Positions 9,901 to 20,305 of a DNA stretch of 64,000 nucleotides are shown piece after piece; the stretch's first letter is position 1, and every line of letters begins with the position of its first letter. The notes under the pieces were generated by a model. It did not search any database, was not told where the DNA came from, and saw nothing but the letters and a program-made list of their open reading frames with translations. Source of the stretch: Rhodococcus sp. X156 (lineage in GTDB: Bacteria > Actinomycetota > Actinomycetes > Mycobacteriales > Mycobacteriaceae); assembly GCF_004006015.1 (NCBI RefSeq), contig NZ_CP034766.1, positions 1,178,001-1,242,000 of the forward strand. Reading direction: 5' to 3'. The translations under genes were made by a program, and so were the position numbers.

Positions 9901-10824
9901 TCAGACGGGCGGGTCGGTCTCCAGCGGCAAGGACGGGTCGGCGCTCCACTCGTCCAGCGAGCCGTCGTAGACCCGCACGGAGCTGATCCCGGCGACGGTG
10001 AGCGCCAGCGCGGTCAGGCAGGCCGACACCCCGCCGCCGCAGTACACGACCACCGGCTCGGCGCCGGTCAGCGCGGTGGCTCCGGCTGCCGCCGGCGCGG
10101 TCTCGGCCAAGGTGCGCAGCTGTGGGGCCGCGAGCAGCCTCCCCTCGGCGTCCAGCACCGTCCGGGCGGACAGGTTCACGCTGCGGGGGATGTGGCCGCG
10201 CCGGGCGTAGCGAGTGGGGATGGTGGCCGCGAAGTGCTCAGCCGACAGCGCGCACACCAGGCTGCCCGGCGTCCGCCCCTCGGCCAGGGCCTGCACGTCG
10301 TCGCGGTCGGCCCACAGGCCGAGGTCGGTCAGCTGCGCGGGGTGCCCGGGGACGGGCTGGGCGGCTGTGGTGGTGGCGCCGTGCTCCACCGGCAGGCCCT
10401 GCGCGGTCCACGCGGTGAGCCCGCCGTCGAGCACGCGGGCGCTGATCCCGGCGTTGCGCAGCACCCACCAGGCGCGGGCGGCCCAGGTGGTGGCGCCGCG
10501 GTCGTAGAGCACCAGGGTGGCGTCGGGGTCGATGCCCAGCTCGGCCAGGTCGGCGGCCAGCTGAGCAGCGGCGGGCCGGGTGTGGTGGCGGAGGCCCGCG
10601 GGGTCGCAGAGGTGGTGCAGCAGGTCGACGTGGCGGGAGCCGGGCAGGTGGGCGCGCTCCCAGCCCGCGGCACCGGAGACGGCCCGGTAGTCGCCGTCGA
10701 AGCGGGGCGCGGGCAGCTCCACCGTGACGTCCAGCACTACCAGCCCGGGCCGGCCGAGCTGGTCGGCCAGCTCAGCGGCGCTGACCAGCGGGGACTGGTC
10801 GGCCGGTGGCGACGGGGGAGTCAT
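9901..10824 (-). CDS. Tandem-rhodanese sulfurtransferase
   Basis: Predicted thiosulfate or 3-mercaptopyruvate sulfurtransferase of 307 residues with two rhodanese domains. The N-terminal domain lacks the active-site Cys (VLYDRGATTWAARAWW). The C-terminal domain carries the catalytic loop VVYCGGGVSACLTAL, with Cys near residue 263. This inactive-then-active order is normal for SseA-type enzymes. The ATG follows a strong GAGGAGG ribosome-binding site. It is first in the operon with thiM and the flavin monooxygenase, downstream of a palindromic operator shared with the divergent GntR gene. Confidence 0.9.
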   Translation of the reverse strand: MTPPSPPADQSPLVSAAELADQLGRPGLVVLDVTVELPAPRFDGDYRAVSGAAGWERAHLPGSRHVDLLHHLCDPAGLRHHTRPAAAQLAADLAELGIDPDATLVLYDRGATTWAARAWWVLRNAGISARVLDGGLTAWTAQGLPVEHGATTTAAQPVPGHPAQLTDLGLWADRDDVQALAEGRTPGSLVCALSAEHFAATIPTRYARRGHIPRSVNLSARTVLDAEGRLLAAPQLRTLAETAPAAAGATALTGAEPVVVYCGGGVSACLTALALTVAGISSVRVYDGSLDEWSADPSLPLETDPPV

Positions 10825-10872
10825 GCGGGTCCTCCTCGAGGGGGTTCAGGCCTGCCGTGGCGGCAGTGTCGA

Positions 10873-10888
10873 CGAGTGTATACGCTCG
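10873..10888. promoter_or_regulatory. Palindromic operator, probably for the adjacent GntR regulator
   Basis: CGAGTGTATACGCTCG is a 16-bp inverted repeat with one mismatched pair, centred on GTATAC, in the intergenic region between the rhodanese and gntR start codons. GntR/FadR-type proteins commonly bind such GT-n-AC palindromes. A -10-like CATAAT lies at 10938-10943 on the gntR side. Binding by this regulator is inferred from position. Confidence 0.65.
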
Positions 10889-10987
10889 GATGCGCAGTCT
10901 TTTCGGTGCGCTCCCGGGGGTGAGTCGGACAGCGCGGCATAATGATCGGTCCCCGACGCGGGATCCATCCACGAGCGGTGAGGAGCC

Positions 10988-11677
10988 ATGGACGCAGACG
11001 GCAACCCGATGGCCGCCCTGGAGGCACTGGTGCCCGAGTCGGTGGAAGGTCGCTCCGACCAGACGTCGCGGCAGTACCTGCGGCTGCGCACCGACATCCT
11101 CGCCGGCCGCTTCGACCGCGGCTCGGTGCTGCTGGAGACCTCGCTGAGCGCCCAGTACGGGGTGTCGCGCACCCCGGTGCGGGAGGCGCTGAACCTGCTG
11201 GTGCACGACGGGCTGCTGGAGCGCGCCGACCGCGGGTACCACGTGCGCTCGGGCACGCCGGAGGACGTGGTGGAGATCTACGCGGCGCGGATCGCGCTGG
11301 AGGCCGAGGCGGCGTCGTCGGCGGCCACCCGGCGCACCGAGCTGGACCTGGCCCGCCTGGAGCAGGTGCACCGGCTGTGCTGCACCACCGACGACCCGGC
11401 GGTGGCCCGCACCGCGCACTTCCGCTTCCACGAGGTGCTGTGGCAGGCCGCGCACAACGCCACCATCACCGCGATCCTGGTGCGCCTCACCACCCAGCTG
11501 CACATCTATGACAGCGGCCCGCCCGCCAGCCACGGCGAGCCGGCGGCGCTCAACGCCGAGCACGCCGCGATCCTCACCGCCCTGCGCGAGCGGGACGAGG
11601 AGGCTGCGCGACGGGAGATGCGCAGCCACCTGGAGCGCAGCCGCGACCAGCGCATCCGGGCCTTCGCCGGCGGCTAG
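10988..11677 (+). CDS. GntR-family (FadR subfamily) transcriptional regulator
   Basis: A 229-residue one-component regulator. The N-terminal winged helix (about residues 25-90) has the canonical recognition region GVSRTPVREALNLLVHDGLL. The C-terminal part is an all-helical FCD-type ligand-binding domain with scattered His residues (HFRFHEVLW, AEHAAIL) typical of metal and carboxylate ligation. It is divergent from the rhodanese-thiM-monooxygenase operon, which is its likely target together with itself. The effector is unknown; an intermediate of the neighbouring pathway is a reasonable guess. Confidence 0.9.
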   Translation: MDADGNPMAALEALVPESVEGRSDQTSRQYLRLRTDILAGRFDRGSVLLETSLSAQYGVSRTPVREALNLLVHDGLLERADRGYHVRSGTPEDVVEIYAARIALEAEAASSAATRRTELDLARLEQVHRLCCTTDDPAVARTAHFRFHEVLWQAAHNATITAILVRLTTQLHIYDSGPPASHGEPAALNAEHAAILTALRERDEEAARREMRSHLERSRDQRIRAFAGG

Positions 11678-11783
11678 CCCGACGCCCATTCCGGCAGGTG
11701 TCCGGGCTAGTCCCGGTGGCCGCCGCGCCGCCAGTGCGCCAGGCTGGTCGCCTCAGTGCCGGGACGAGCCACAGGTGGGGGCC

Positions 11784-12437
11784 ATGACGACCAGCAACAA
11801 CCAGAACAGCACCGAGAAGTTCCCGCCGGGGCAGCAGCGCACCACCGACCACGCCGACAGCACCGCCAAGATCGACGAGCTGGCGCGGCTGTCGGAGCGA
11901 GTCAGCAGCCTGCTGGACGGACTGCCCGACGAGCAGTGGGACGACGCCACCCCGTGCACCGACTGGCGCGTGCGCGACCTGGTCACCCACCTGGTGCAGG
12001 GCAATCGGGTGTTCACCGCCGCGCTGCGGGGCAGTCCCGGGCACATCCCGGACACCCCGGGCTACCCCGACGACGAGCGTGACGCGGCGCGCCTGCGCGC
12101 GGCGTTCCGGGAGTCCACCAACGAGGTGGTGACCGCGCTGCGGCTGCCCGGGGTGATGGACCAGACGGTGTCGGTGCCCTTCGGGGCCATCCGGGGCGCG
12201 GTGGTGGTGCACCTGCGGGTGGTGGAGATGCTGGTGCACGGCTGGGACCTCGCCCAGGCCAGCGGGCAGCCGGTGGAGGTGTCCCCGGAGCTGGCCGAGC
12301 AGGAGCTGCGGTTCACCGAGCGCCAGCTGTCTGCCATCCCGGCCGACCGTCGTCCCTTCGGCCCGCCGCAGCCGGTGGCCGCCGACGCCTCGGCGTTCGA
12401 CCGGCTGCTGGGCATGCTGGGCCGCGCCCCGGTCTAG
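11784..12437 (+). CDS. TIGR03086-like DinB-superfamily protein
   Basis: A 217-residue protein of the actinobacterial family related to mycothiol-dependent maleylpyruvate isomerase. Visible hallmarks are PCTDWRVRDLVTHLVQGN (first metal-binding His) and VEMLVHGWDLAQASG (second His region), about 115 residues apart, in a helical-bundle pattern. Members may bind a divalent metal and act with mycothiol, but this protein's substrate is unknown. The first 35 residues are polar and poorly conserved. The ATG at 11784 has GGTGGGGG just upstream. It stands alone between gntR and a convergent gene. Confidence 0.82.
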   Translation: MTTSNNQNSTEKFPPGQQRTTDHADSTAKIDELARLSERVSSLLDGLPDEQWDDATPCTDWRVRDLVTHLVQGNRVFTAALRGSPGHIPDTPGYPDDERDAARLRAAFRESTNEVVTALRLPGVMDQTVSVPFGAIRGAVVVHLRVVEMLVHGWDLAQASGQPVEVSPELAEQELRFTERQLSAIPADRRPFGPPQPVAADASAFDRLLGMLGRAPV

Positions 12438-12490
12438 GGGCCGGGCACCTCCCGCACCAGGCACCGGCGCGCACCGTTCACCCGCGCTCG

Positions 12491-13363
12491 CTAGCGGATG
12501 CGCCAGTCCAGTGGTGGCCTGTCCTCGGCCGCGCGCCAGCGCACCCCGACGATGCTGGCCTGCGCGTCCAGCTCGAACACGGTGTGCCCGCCCACGGTGT
12601 CGCCGGCGGCGATGCCGGCCCGGAACGGGGGCCGCGAGCTCAGCGTCATGCCCGACTTCTCCACCTCGGTGCCGTCGCCCAGCACCACGGTGAGACCGGT
12701 GTCGGCGATGGCGGCGAATCCCTCCGGCCCTGCGGTCACCTCGGTGTGCACGACGGTGGCCCGCTTGCCCGGCGTCAGGTGGTGGCCGGCGGCGGCGATG
12801 AGGGCGTCGGCGGTGTCCACCACCTCCACCAGCGTGATCGACACCGATTCCCCGCTCGGTCCGACGGCAGCGAGCTCGTCGCCGACGGTGGCCGTGGTCG
12901 CACCGGCCGGCTCCCGGTTGGCCGGGGGTGACTCCGGTGCACGGTAGGCACCGACTGCGGCAGGAGGCTGCCCCCAGGGGGTGGGACCCTGCCAGCCCGG
13001 CTGCGACTGGGGCCCAGCAGCGTGGGGTCCCGGCGGCATCCCGGGCGGCTGCTGCATCGGTGGGGGCTGGGGCATCGGTGGGGGCTGCTGCATGGGCGGC
13101 GGCTGGGGCATGGCGCCCTGCTGCGGCAGCGGCGGCTGCGGGGGAACACCACCCTGCTGCGCGCCCAGCCAGGCGTACAGCCCGGCGCGATCACCCTCCA
13201 CCCCGACGACCAGCGGGATGCCGTACCAGCCCATGCGCAGCAGGCGCACCGCTGCTTCCTCCGGGTGCACCCCCGCGCGGGCCGCCAGGTCGAGCACCGT
13301 CGTCCGACCGAGCTCGGCCAGCGCCGAGACCAGCCGCAGGTCCGTGGGGTCGGGGGGTGTCAC
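12491..13363 (-). CDS. Pro/Gln-rich protein with a C-terminal DUF4352-like beta domain
   Basis: A 290-residue protein, family uncertain. Residues 1-65 form a helical segment ([21 protein letters not shown]) that looks like a small winged-helix fold. A low-complexity linker (about 75-130) repeats MPQPPP and MQQPPP units. The last 130 residues are a beta-rich domain ([17 protein letters not shown] to [16 protein letters not shown]) that recalls DUF4352-like Ig domains, though with low certainty. No signal peptide or membrane helix is visible, so it is probably cytoplasmic. The GTG at 13363 is chosen because longer versions run into the divergent dnaE promoter region. Confidence 0.65.
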   Translation of the reverse strand: MTPPDPTDLRLVSALAELGRTTVLDLAARAGVHPEEAAVRLLRMGWYGIPLVVGVEGDRAGLYAWLGAQQGGVPPQPPLPQQGAMPQPPPMQQPPPMPQPPPMQQPPGMPPGPHAAGPQSQPGWQGPTPWGQPPAAVGAYRAPESPPANREPAGATTATVGDELAAVGPSGESVSITLVEVVDTADALIAAAGHHLTPGKRATVVHTEVTAGPEGFAAIADTGLTVVLGDGTEVEKSGMTLSSRPPFRAGIAAGDTVGGHTVFELDAQASIVGVRWRAAEDRPPLDWRIR

Positions 13364-13466
13364 ACCTCGCACGGTACCGGCAGAGCGCGGCGGGCACCGG
13401 GACGTGACGGGGGGAGGGCCTAGACTCTGGCTGATCCTGAAGCTCTGCCGAAAGGTGCACTCGTCC

Positions 13467-16400
13467 GTGGCTGACTCCTTCGTCCACCTGCACAACCACA
13501 CCGAGTTCTCCATGCTCGACGGTGCGGCCAAGGTGGCGCCGATGTTCGACGAGGCGGCCCGCCTGGGCATGTCGGCAGTCGCGATGACCGATCACGGCAA
13601 CATGTACGGCGCCAGCGAGTTCTACAACCAGGCCCAGAAGGCCGGCATCAAGCCGATCATCGGCATCGAGGCCTACCTGGCACCGGAGTCGCGGTTCAGC
13701 ACCAAGCGGGTGCTGTGGGGCGATCGCAGCCAGAAGAGCGACGACGTCTCCGGCAGCGGCGCCTACACGCACATGACCATGCTGGCGGAGAACGCCACCG
13801 GTCTGCGCAACCTGTTCACCCTCTCCAGCCTGGCCTCGCTGGAGGGCCAGCTGGGCAAGTGGCCCCGCATGGACGTCGAGATCATCGCCCAGCACGCCGA
13901 GGGCATCATCGCCACCACCGGCTGCCCCTCCGGCGAGGTGCAGACCCGGCTGCGCCTGGGCCACGAGCGGGAGGCCCTGGAGGCCGCGGCCAAGTGGCGT
14001 GACATCTACGGGGCGGACAACTTCTTCCTGGAGCTGATGGACCACGGGCTGTCCATCGAGACCCGGGTGCGCGAGGGCCTGCTGGACATCGGCCGCAAGC
14101 TCGACCTCAAGCCGCTGGCCACCAACGACTGCCACTACGTCACCAAGAGCGACGCCAAGAACCACGAGGCGCTGCTGTGCATCCAGACCGGCAAGACGCT
14201 GTCCGACCCCACCCGGTTCAAGTTCGACGGTGACGGCTACTACCTCAAGTCGGCCGAGGAGATGCGCGAGCTGTGGGACTCCGAGGTCCCCGGGGCGTGC
14301 GACAACACCCTGCTCATCGCCGAGCGGGTGCAGCCCTACGACGACGTCTGGGCCCACCACGACCGGATGCCCATCTTCCCGGTTCCCGAGGGCGACACCC
14401 AGGCCAGCTTCCTGCGCAAGGAGGTCGCCCGCGGGCTGGACAACCGCTTCCCCGACGGCATCCCGGACGGCTACCGCGAGCGGGCCGACTTCGAGCTGGA
14501 CGTCATCGAGCAGAAGGGCTTCCCGGCCTACTTCCTGGTGGTCGGCGACCTGGTCAAGCACGCCAAGGAGGTCGGCATCCGGGTGGGCCCGGGCCGTGGT
14601 TCGGCCGCCGGCTCCCTGGTGGCCTACGCGCTGGGCATCACCAACATCGACCCGCTGCCGCACGGCCTGCTGTTCGAGCGGTTCCTCAACCCCGAGCGCC
14701 CCTCCGCGCCCGACATCGACATCGACTTCGACGACCGCCGCCGCGGCGACATGGTGCGCTACGCCACCGAGAAGTGGGGTGCTGACCGTGTCGCCCAGGT
14801 GATCACCTTCGGCACCATCAAGACCAAGGCGGCCATCAAGGACTCCGCCCGCGTCACCTTCGGCCAGCCCGGCTTCGCCATCGCCGACCGCATCTCCAAG
14901 GCGCTGCCCCCGCCGGTGATGGCCAAGGACATCTCGGTGGCCGGCATCACCGACCCGTCGCACGAGCGCTACGGCGAGGCCGCCGAGGTGCGCGCGCTGC
15001 TGGACTCCGACCCCGACGTCCGCAAGATCTACGAGACCGCCCTGGGCCTGGAGGGTCTGGTCCGCAACGCCGGCGTGCACGCCTGCGCGGTGATCATGTC
15101 CTCCGAGCCGCTGATGCAGGCCATCCCGCTGTGGAAGCGGGCGCAGGACGGCGCCATCATCACCGGCTGGGACTACCCGTCGTGCGAGGCCATCGGCCTG
15201 CTCAAGATGGACTTCCTCGGGCTGCGCAACCTCACCGTCATCGGTGACGCGATCGAGAACATCAAGGCCAACCGCGACATCGACATCGACCTGGACACGC
15301 TGCCGCTGGAGGACCCGGCCACCTACGAGCTGCTGGGCAAGGGCGAGACGCTGGGCGTGTTCCAGCTCGACGGCGGGGCCATGCGCGACCTGCTGCGCCG
15401 GATGCAGCCCACCGGCTTCCAGGACATCGTGGCCGTGCTGGCGCTGTACCGGCCCGGCCCGATGGGCATGAACGCCCACAACGACTACGCCGACCGCAAG
15501 AACGGTCGCCAGGACATCACCCCGATCCACCCGGAGCTGGAGGAGCCGCTCCAGGAGATCCTCTCCGAGACCTACGGCCTGATCGTGTACCAGGAGCAGA
15601 TCATGCGCATCGCGCAGAAGGTCGCCGGGTACTCGATGGGTCGAGCCGACGTGCTCCGCAAGGCGATGGGAAAGAAGAAGAAGGAGGTTCTCGAGCAGGA
15701 GTACGCCGGCTTCCAGGCGGGCATGCGCGCGAACGGCTTCTCCGACGCCGCGGTCAAGGCGTTGTGGGACACCATCCTTCCCTTCGCCGGGTACGCGTTC
15801 AACAAGTCCCACGCCGCCGGCTACGGCCTGGTGTCGTTCTGGACGGCCTACCTCAAGGCCAACTTCCCGGCCGAGTACATGGCGGGGCTGCTCACCAGCG
15901 TCGGCGACGACAAGGACAAGGCCGCCATCTACCTGGCCGACTGCCGGCGGATGGGCATCACCGTGCTGCCGCCCGACGTCAACTCCTCCTCCACCAACTT
16001 CACCTCCGTCGGGGAGGACATCCGCTTCGGCCTCGGCGGGGTGCGCAACGTCGGCACCGGGGTGGTGGCCTCCATCGTCAAGGCCCGCAAGGAGAAGGGG
16101 GCCTACACCGACTTCTCCGACTACCTCTCCAAGGTCGACACGGTGGCCTGCAACAAGAAGGCCGTGGAGTCGCTGATCAAGGCCGGCGGCTTCGACTCCC
16201 TGGGCCACCCCCGCAAGGGGCTGCTGCTGGTGCACGCCGACGCCATCGACGCGGTGATGAGCACCAAGAAGGCCGAGGCCATCGGCCAGTTCGACCTGTT
16301 CGGGGGCGAGGACGCCTCGGTGTCGTCGGTGTTCGACGTGAAGGTGCCCGACGAGGAGTGGGACACCAAGCACCGGCTGGCCCTGGAGCGGGAGATGCTC

Positions 16401-16997
16401 GGGCTGTACGTGTCCGGGCACCCGCTCAACGGGCTGGAGCACCTGCTGGCCGCGCAGGCCGACACCAACATCCCCGCCATCCTGGAGGGTGCGGTCAAGG
16501 ACGGCACCCAGATCACCCTGGGCGGCATCCTGGCCAGCGTCACCCGCCGGGTGAACAAGAACGGCGAGCCCTGGGCCTCGGCGCAGCTGGAGGACCTGGC
16601 CGGTGGCATCGAGGTGCTGTTCTTCCCCAAGAGCTACTCGGTGCTGGGCATGGACGTGGTCGAGGACGCCGTGGTGCTGGTCAAGGGCCGGGTGGCGGTG
16701 CGCGACGACCGGGTCTCGGTGATCGCCAACGACATCGCGGTGCCCGACCTGGCGGCGGCGGGGGTGGCCCAGCCGGTGCAGGTGAGCCTGCCCGCGCGGC
16801 TGTGCACCGCCGACCGGGTGGCCTCGCTCAAGCAGGTGCTCACCGCCCACCCGGGCACCTCCGACGTGCACCTGCGCCTGGTCGCCGGCTCCAGCTCCAC
16901 CGTGCTGCGCCTGGACGACGCGCTGCGGGTCACGCCCACCTCGGCCCTGATGGGCGACCTCAAGGCGCTGCTCGGCCCGGGCTGCCTCAGCAAGTAG
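13467..16997 (+). CDS. dnaE: DNA polymerase III subunit alpha
   Basis: Replicative DNA polymerase catalytic subunit, 1176 residues (the M. tuberculosis DnaE1 is of similar length). The N-terminal PHP domain opens with [15 protein letters not shown] and keeps its metal-binding His residues, consistent with the built-in proofreading of actinobacterial DnaE1. The polymerase core shows [15 protein letters not shown] and the catalytic triad region [16 protein letters not shown]-terminal OB-fold follows. The GTG at 13467 gives the conserved [11 protein letters not shown] start; a GTG at 13455 is an in-frame alternative. A -10-like TAGACT lies at 13421-13426. The frame is open far upstream, but that part is antisense to the previous gene. 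Confidence 0.97.
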   Translation: MADSFVHLHNHTEFSMLDGAAKVAPMFDEAARLGMSAVAMTDHGNMYGASEFYNQAQKAGIKPIIGIEAYLAPESRFSTKRVLWGDRSQKSDDVSGSGAYTHMTMLAENATGLRNLFTLSSLASLEGQLGKWPRMDVEIIAQHAEGIIATTGCPSGEVQTRLRLGHEREALEAAAKWRDIYGADNFFLELMDHGLSIETRVREGLLDIGRKLDLKPLATNDCHYVTKSDAKNHEALLCIQTGKTLSDPTRFKFDGDGYYLKSAEEMRELWDSEVPGACDNTLLIAERVQPYDDVWAHHDRMPIFPVPEGDTQASFLRKEVARGLDNRFPDGIPDGYRERADFELDVIEQKGFPAYFLVVGDLVKHAKEVGIRVGPGRGSAAGSLVAYALGITNIDPLPHGLLFERFLNPERPSAPDIDIDFDDRRRGDMVRYATEKWGADRVAQVITFGTIKTKAAIKDSARVTFGQPGFAIADRISKALPPPVMAKDISVAGITDPSHERYGEAAEVRALLDSDPDVRKIYETALGLEGLVRNAGVHACAVIMSSEPLMQAIPLWKRAQDGAIITGWDYPSCEAIGLLKMDFLGLRNLTVIGDAIENIKANRDIDIDLDTLPLEDPATYELLGKGETLGVFQLDGGAMRDLLRRMQPTGFQDIVAVLALYRPGPMGMNAHNDYADRKNGRQDITPIHPELEEPLQEILSETYGLIVYQEQIMRIAQKVAGYSMGRADVLRKAMGKKKKEVLEQEYAGFQAGMRANGFSDAAVKALWDTILPFAGYAFNKSHAAGYGLVSFWTAYLKANFPAEYMAGLLTSVGDDKDKAAIYLADCRRMGITVLPPDVNSSSTNFTSVGEDIRFGLGGVRNVGTGVVASIVKARKEKGAYTDFSDYLSKVDTVACNKKAVESLIKAGGFDSLGHPRKGLLLVHADAIDAVMSTKKAEAIGQFDLFGGEDASVSSVFDVKVPDEEWDTKHRLALEREMLGLYVSGHPLNGLEHLLAAQADTNIPAILEGAVKDGTQITLGGILASVTRRVNKNGEPWASAQLEDLAGGIEVLFFPKSYSVLGMDVVEDAVVLVKGRVAVRDDRVSVIANDIAVPDLAAAGVAQPVQVSLPARLCTADRVASLKQVLTAHPGTSDVHLRLVAGSSSTVLRLDDALRVTPTSALMGDLKALLGPGCLSK

Positions 16998-17018
16998 GCC
17001 CGGGCCGCCCGCGCGCGG

Positions 17019-18584
17019 CTAGGGGTTGTCCTGGCGCACCAGGTCGGCACACTTCTCGCCGATCATCATGGTGGTGATGCACGGGTTCACCGTCACCAGG
17101 AACGGCATCACCGAGCCGTCGCACACCCGCAGGCCCTGCACGCCCTTCACCCGCAGCCGCGCGTCCAGCGGGGTGGCCGGGTCCTCGGCCGCGCCCATCC
17201 GCACCGTCGCCGAGGGGTGGTAGACGGTGTTGTGGGTCTGCCGGATGAAGTCGGCCAGCTCGTCGTCGCTCACCACGTCGGGTCCTGGCGCCAGCTCGGT
17301 GCCCGCCCAGCCCGCCAGCGCCGGCTGCGCGGCGATCTCCCGCGCCAGCCGGATGCCGGCCGTCATCACCCGCATGTCGTGCGGGTCGGTGAAGTAGCGG
17401 GGGTCCACCACCGGCTTGTCCCGGTAGTCCCGCGAGGCCAGCCGGACCGTGCCCAGGCTGCGGCTGCGCGTGACGTTGGGGGTGAGGCAGAAGCCGTTCT
17501 CGGTGGTGGGGTAGCCGCGGCGCACGGTGTTCATGTCAAAGGGCACCGACCCGAAGTGGAACATCAGGTCCGGGCGGTCCAGTCCCTCGGTGGTGCAGGT
17601 GAAGATGCCGATCTCCCAGTACTGCGTCGACTGCAGCGGCACCGGCTGCAGGGCGTCCCAGGCGACGATGCCCTCCGGGTGGTCCTGCAGCGTGGAGCCG
17701 ACGCCGGGGGAGTCCACCAGCACGGGCACCCCCACCTCCTGCAGGTGCTCGGCCGGGCCGATGCCGGAGAGCATGAGCAGCTTGGGGCTGTCGATGGCGC
17801 CGGCGGAGACGATCACCTCGCGGCGGGCGGAGACGGTGGTGCTGTGCAGCAGGTCGTTCTCCCGCACCCGCACGCCGGTGCACCGGGTGCCGTCCAGCAC
17901 CAGGTGCTCGGCGCGCACCTCGGTGCGGATCTCCAGGTTGGGCCGGCGGCCCAGCAGCGGGTGCAGGTAGGACACCGACGACGACGAGCGGATGCCGTCC
18001 GGCCGGCAGTTGATCTGGAACCAGTTGGCCCCGTGCGTCACGGTGGTGCCGGTGTTGAAGTCGGTGACCGGGATGCCCTGCTCCTCGCAGGCCTGCAGCA
18101 CCGCCTTGCCCGCCGGGTGCACCGGGGGCACGTTGCGGATCACCACCGGTCCGTCGTGGCCGTGCAGCGGACCGACGCCGTCGAGGTTGGTCTCCAGCCG
18201 GGTGAACAGCGGGAAGGTCGAATCCGCGCCCCAGCCCGTGGCGCCGAGGGACTCCCACTCGTCCAGGTCCTCCCGGGGTGCCCAGAAGGCGATCGCGGAG
18301 TTGTGCGAGGAGCACCCGCCCAGCACCTTGGCGCGGGCGTGGCGCAGGAAGGAGTTGCCGGTGGGCTGCTCGGCCACCGGGTAGTCCCAGTCGTAGCCGG
18401 ACTCCAGCAGGCCCATCCACCGGTCCAGCTCCAAGATCTCCGGACGGTCCACGTCGCTGGGCCCGGCCTCGAGCAGGCACACCGTGACCGCGGGGTCCTC
18501 GGAGAGCCGGGCGGCCACCACCGCCCCTGCGGTGCCCCCGCCGACCACCACGTAGTCGTAGGTCGGCTGCTGCGCAGCGGTCAT
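17019..18584 (-). CDS. GMC-family FAD oxidoreductase, choline-dehydrogenase-like
   Basis: A 521-residue flavoprotein with the N-terminal FAD-binding motif VVVGGGTAGAVVAARL, the GMC signature region RHARAKVLGGCSSHNS, and the C-terminal catalytic pair in NTVYHPSATVRMG and VNPCITTMMIGEKCADL. Together with the next two genes (permease, aldehyde dehydrogenase) it fits oxidation of choline to betaine aldehyde, as by BetA, but other alcohols are possible. Its ATG overlaps the permease stop by four bases (ATGA), so the two are translationally coupled. It converges on dnaE with only about 20 bases between stops. Confidence 0.88.
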   Translation of the reverse strand: MTAAQQPTYDYVVVGGGTAGAVVAARLSEDPAVTVCLLEAGPSDVDRPEILELDRWMGLLESGYDWDYPVAEQPTGNSFLRHARAKVLGGCSSHNSAIAFWAPREDLDEWESLGATGWGADSTFPLFTRLETNLDGVGPLHGHDGPVVIRNVPPVHPAGKAVLQACEEQGIPVTDFNTGTTVTHGANWFQINCRPDGIRSSSSVSYLHPLLGRRPNLEIRTEVRAEHLVLDGTRCTGVRVRENDLLHSTTVSARREVIVSAGAIDSPKLLMLSGIGPAEHLQEVGVPVLVDSPGVGSTLQDHPEGIVAWDALQPVPLQSTQYWEIGIFTCTTEGLDRPDLMFHFGSVPFDMNTVRRGYPTTENGFCLTPNVTRSRSLGTVRLASRDYRDKPVVDPRYFTDPHDMRVMTAGIRLAREIAAQPALAGWAGTELAPGPDVVSDDELADFIRQTHNTVYHPSATVRMGAAEDPATPLDARLRVKGVQGLRVCDGSVMPFLVTVNPCITTMMIGEKCADLVRQDNP

Positions 18585-20263
18585 CGGCCCTCCTTGGGTG
18601 GGCGAGCGGCCGGCCCGTCGTCGGGCAGCCGGGGAAAGGGCCCCTCGGTCATGTCCGGGCCCTCGGGTCCGGGCAGGGGCGGGTCGGGCACGTCGGTGAC
18701 CCCGGGCACCAGGGCCAGGTGCTCGCGCAGGGTGCCGGTCTTGTGTCGTTGCACGAACCAGTAGTAGGCGAAGCCGATGGCGGCCGCGCCACCCACCACC
18801 AGCACCGCGCCCCACTGCAGGTACCAGTGGTACGGCGGCTCGGTGTTGTAGACCTCCGGCCGCGGCCACGCCAGGTTGATGGCCATCGCCGCCCCCCACA
18901 CCACGGCGACGACGTTGACGGGCAGGCCCCACCGGCCCAGGCCGAAGCGGCCTGACTCGGCGGCACCCTCCAGCGGCCACTTCCCGCGCAGCCGGGCGAG
19001 CAGCAGCGGGACGGTGACCAGCAGGTAGGCGCAGTAGATGAAGATGATGGCCAGGCTGGTGACCAGGGTGAAGATCTGCGGCTGCCCGATGTTGAGCACC
19101 AGGATCGCGATGGCCAGCACGCCGATCACCACCGCGGGCAGGATCGGGGTGCCGAAGCGTGGGCTGACCCGAGCCAGCTGGGAGCTGGCGGGCAGGTTGT
19201 TGTCCCGCGCCATGGCGAAGATCATCCGGATGCCCGCGGTGTGCACGGCCAGCACGCACACCGTCACCGCGACCACCACCGCCCACAGCAGCGCCGTGCC
19301 CAGCGTGGAGCCCAGGGTCTGCAGCACGGCGTACTGCAGACCGCCCTCCTCGCCCAGGCGCGGGTCGGTGAGGTCGGGCACCGCCATCATGGCGAACAGC
19401 AGGATCAGCCCGCCGATGATGAACGAGGCGATGAGTGCGCGCAGGATCGCCTTGGGGGCGTTGCGGCGCGGGTCCACCGTCTCCTCGCCCAGCGACGCTG
19501 CGGTGTCGAAGCCGTACATCACGTAGGCCGAGGCGAGCGAGGCGACCAGGAACGCCCCCAGGTAGCCGGCGGGGTAGGTGGCGCCGGTGCCCTGCGTCTC
19601 CAGCACCACGTCGGGACCGCGGGTGATGTGCGCCGCCAGCAGGATGATGAGGATGGCGGCCGCCACCAGCTCGATGGCCACGCCGGCGCTGTTGATCCGC
19701 GCCATCAGGCGCACCCCGAAGGCGTTGACCAGCGTGGTGAACGTGATGAGCACCGCCGCCAGCAGCACGGCGTTGGAGGCGAAGCTGGTGCCCGTGCCGT
19801 CGCCCACCACCTGGAACACGCTGGAGATCTGCGGCAGCGTCAGCTGGTAGGCCAGGGCCGTGGCGGAGATCGAGACGATGGTGGCCACCACCATCATCCA
19901 GCCCGACAACCAGGCGACGTGGCGGTTGGAGAGCCGTTTGGTCCAGTTGTAGATGGAGCCGGCCACCGGGTAGTGCGCGGCCAGCTCGGCGAAGGACAGC
20001 GCCACCATGAGCTGGCCGACGAAGACCATGGGCCAGCTCCACCAGTAGGCCGGCCCGCCCACCCCGAAGCCGAAGTAGAACAGCTGGAAGGTGCCGGTGA
20101 GGATGGAGATGTAGCTGATTCCCGCGGCGAAGGTGTGGAAGTTGCCCAGCGTCCTGGTCAGGGACTGTGTGTAGCCGAAGTCGCCGACCCCTTCTCGGTC
20201 ACCGCCGCCCGGCACAGCGCGACGACTGCCTCCGGCCCCCCGGCTCGGGTCAGTGCTCACCAA
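18581..20263 (-). CDS. APC-superfamily amino acid/choline permease
   Basis: A 560-residue transporter with about twelve membrane segments. The first is preceded by FGYTQSLTRTLGNFHTFAAG, typical of the amino acid/choline transporter branch of the APC superfamily. GSIYNWTKRLS and YGFDTAASLGEETVDPRRNAP are family signatures. The C-terminal 50 residues are a Pro-rich cytoplasmic tail. Position between an aldehyde dehydrogenase and a GMC oxidoreductase suggests it imports their substrate, plausibly choline. TTG at 20263 and GTG at 20260 are adjacent starts; the GAGGGG site is better spaced for TTG. Confidence 0.85.
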   Translation of the reverse strand: MVSTDPSRGAGGSRRAVPGGGDREGVGDFGYTQSLTRTLGNFHTFAAGISYISILTGTFQLFYFGFGVGGPAYWWSWPMVFVGQLMVALSFAELAAHYPVAGSIYNWTKRLSNRHVAWLSGWMMVVATIVSISATALAYQLTLPQISSVFQVVGDGTGTSFASNAVLLAAVLITFTTLVNAFGVRLMARINSAGVAIELVAAAILIILLAAHITRGPDVVLETQGTGATYPAGYLGAFLVASLASAYVMYGFDTAASLGEETVDPRRNAPKAILRALIASFIIGGLILLFAMMAVPDLTDPRLGEEGGLQYAVLQTLGSTLGTALLWAVVVAVTVCVLAVHTAGIRMIFAMARDNNLPASSQLARVSPRFGTPILPAVVIGVLAIAILVLNIGQPQIFTLVTSLAIIFIYCAYLLVTVPLLLARLRGKWPLEGAAESGRFGLGRWGLPVNVVAVVWGAAMAINLAWPRPEVYNTEPPYHWYLQWGAVLVVGGAAAIGFAYYWFVQRHKTGTLREHLALVPGVTDVPDPPLPGPEGPDMTEGPFPRLPDDGPAARPPKEGR

Positions 20264-20305
20264 CTTGTGTCCCCTCGTGTCGGTCCTCGGCCCGCGCGCG
20301 GGCCG

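Noticed and set aside
10825-10987. TPP riboswitch ahead of the thiM operon
   Set aside because: No CTGAGA-type thi-box or P1-P5 pattern was seen; control by the GntR operator explains the region.
13040-13130. Regularly spaced repeats resembling a CRISPR array
   Set aside because: They encode the Pro/Gln linker in frame; there are no unique spacers and no cas genes.
12981-13466. Long in-frame extension upstream of dnaE
   Set aside because: It is antisense to the Pro/Gln-rich gene and has no homology to DnaE; the PHP domain begins at 13467.
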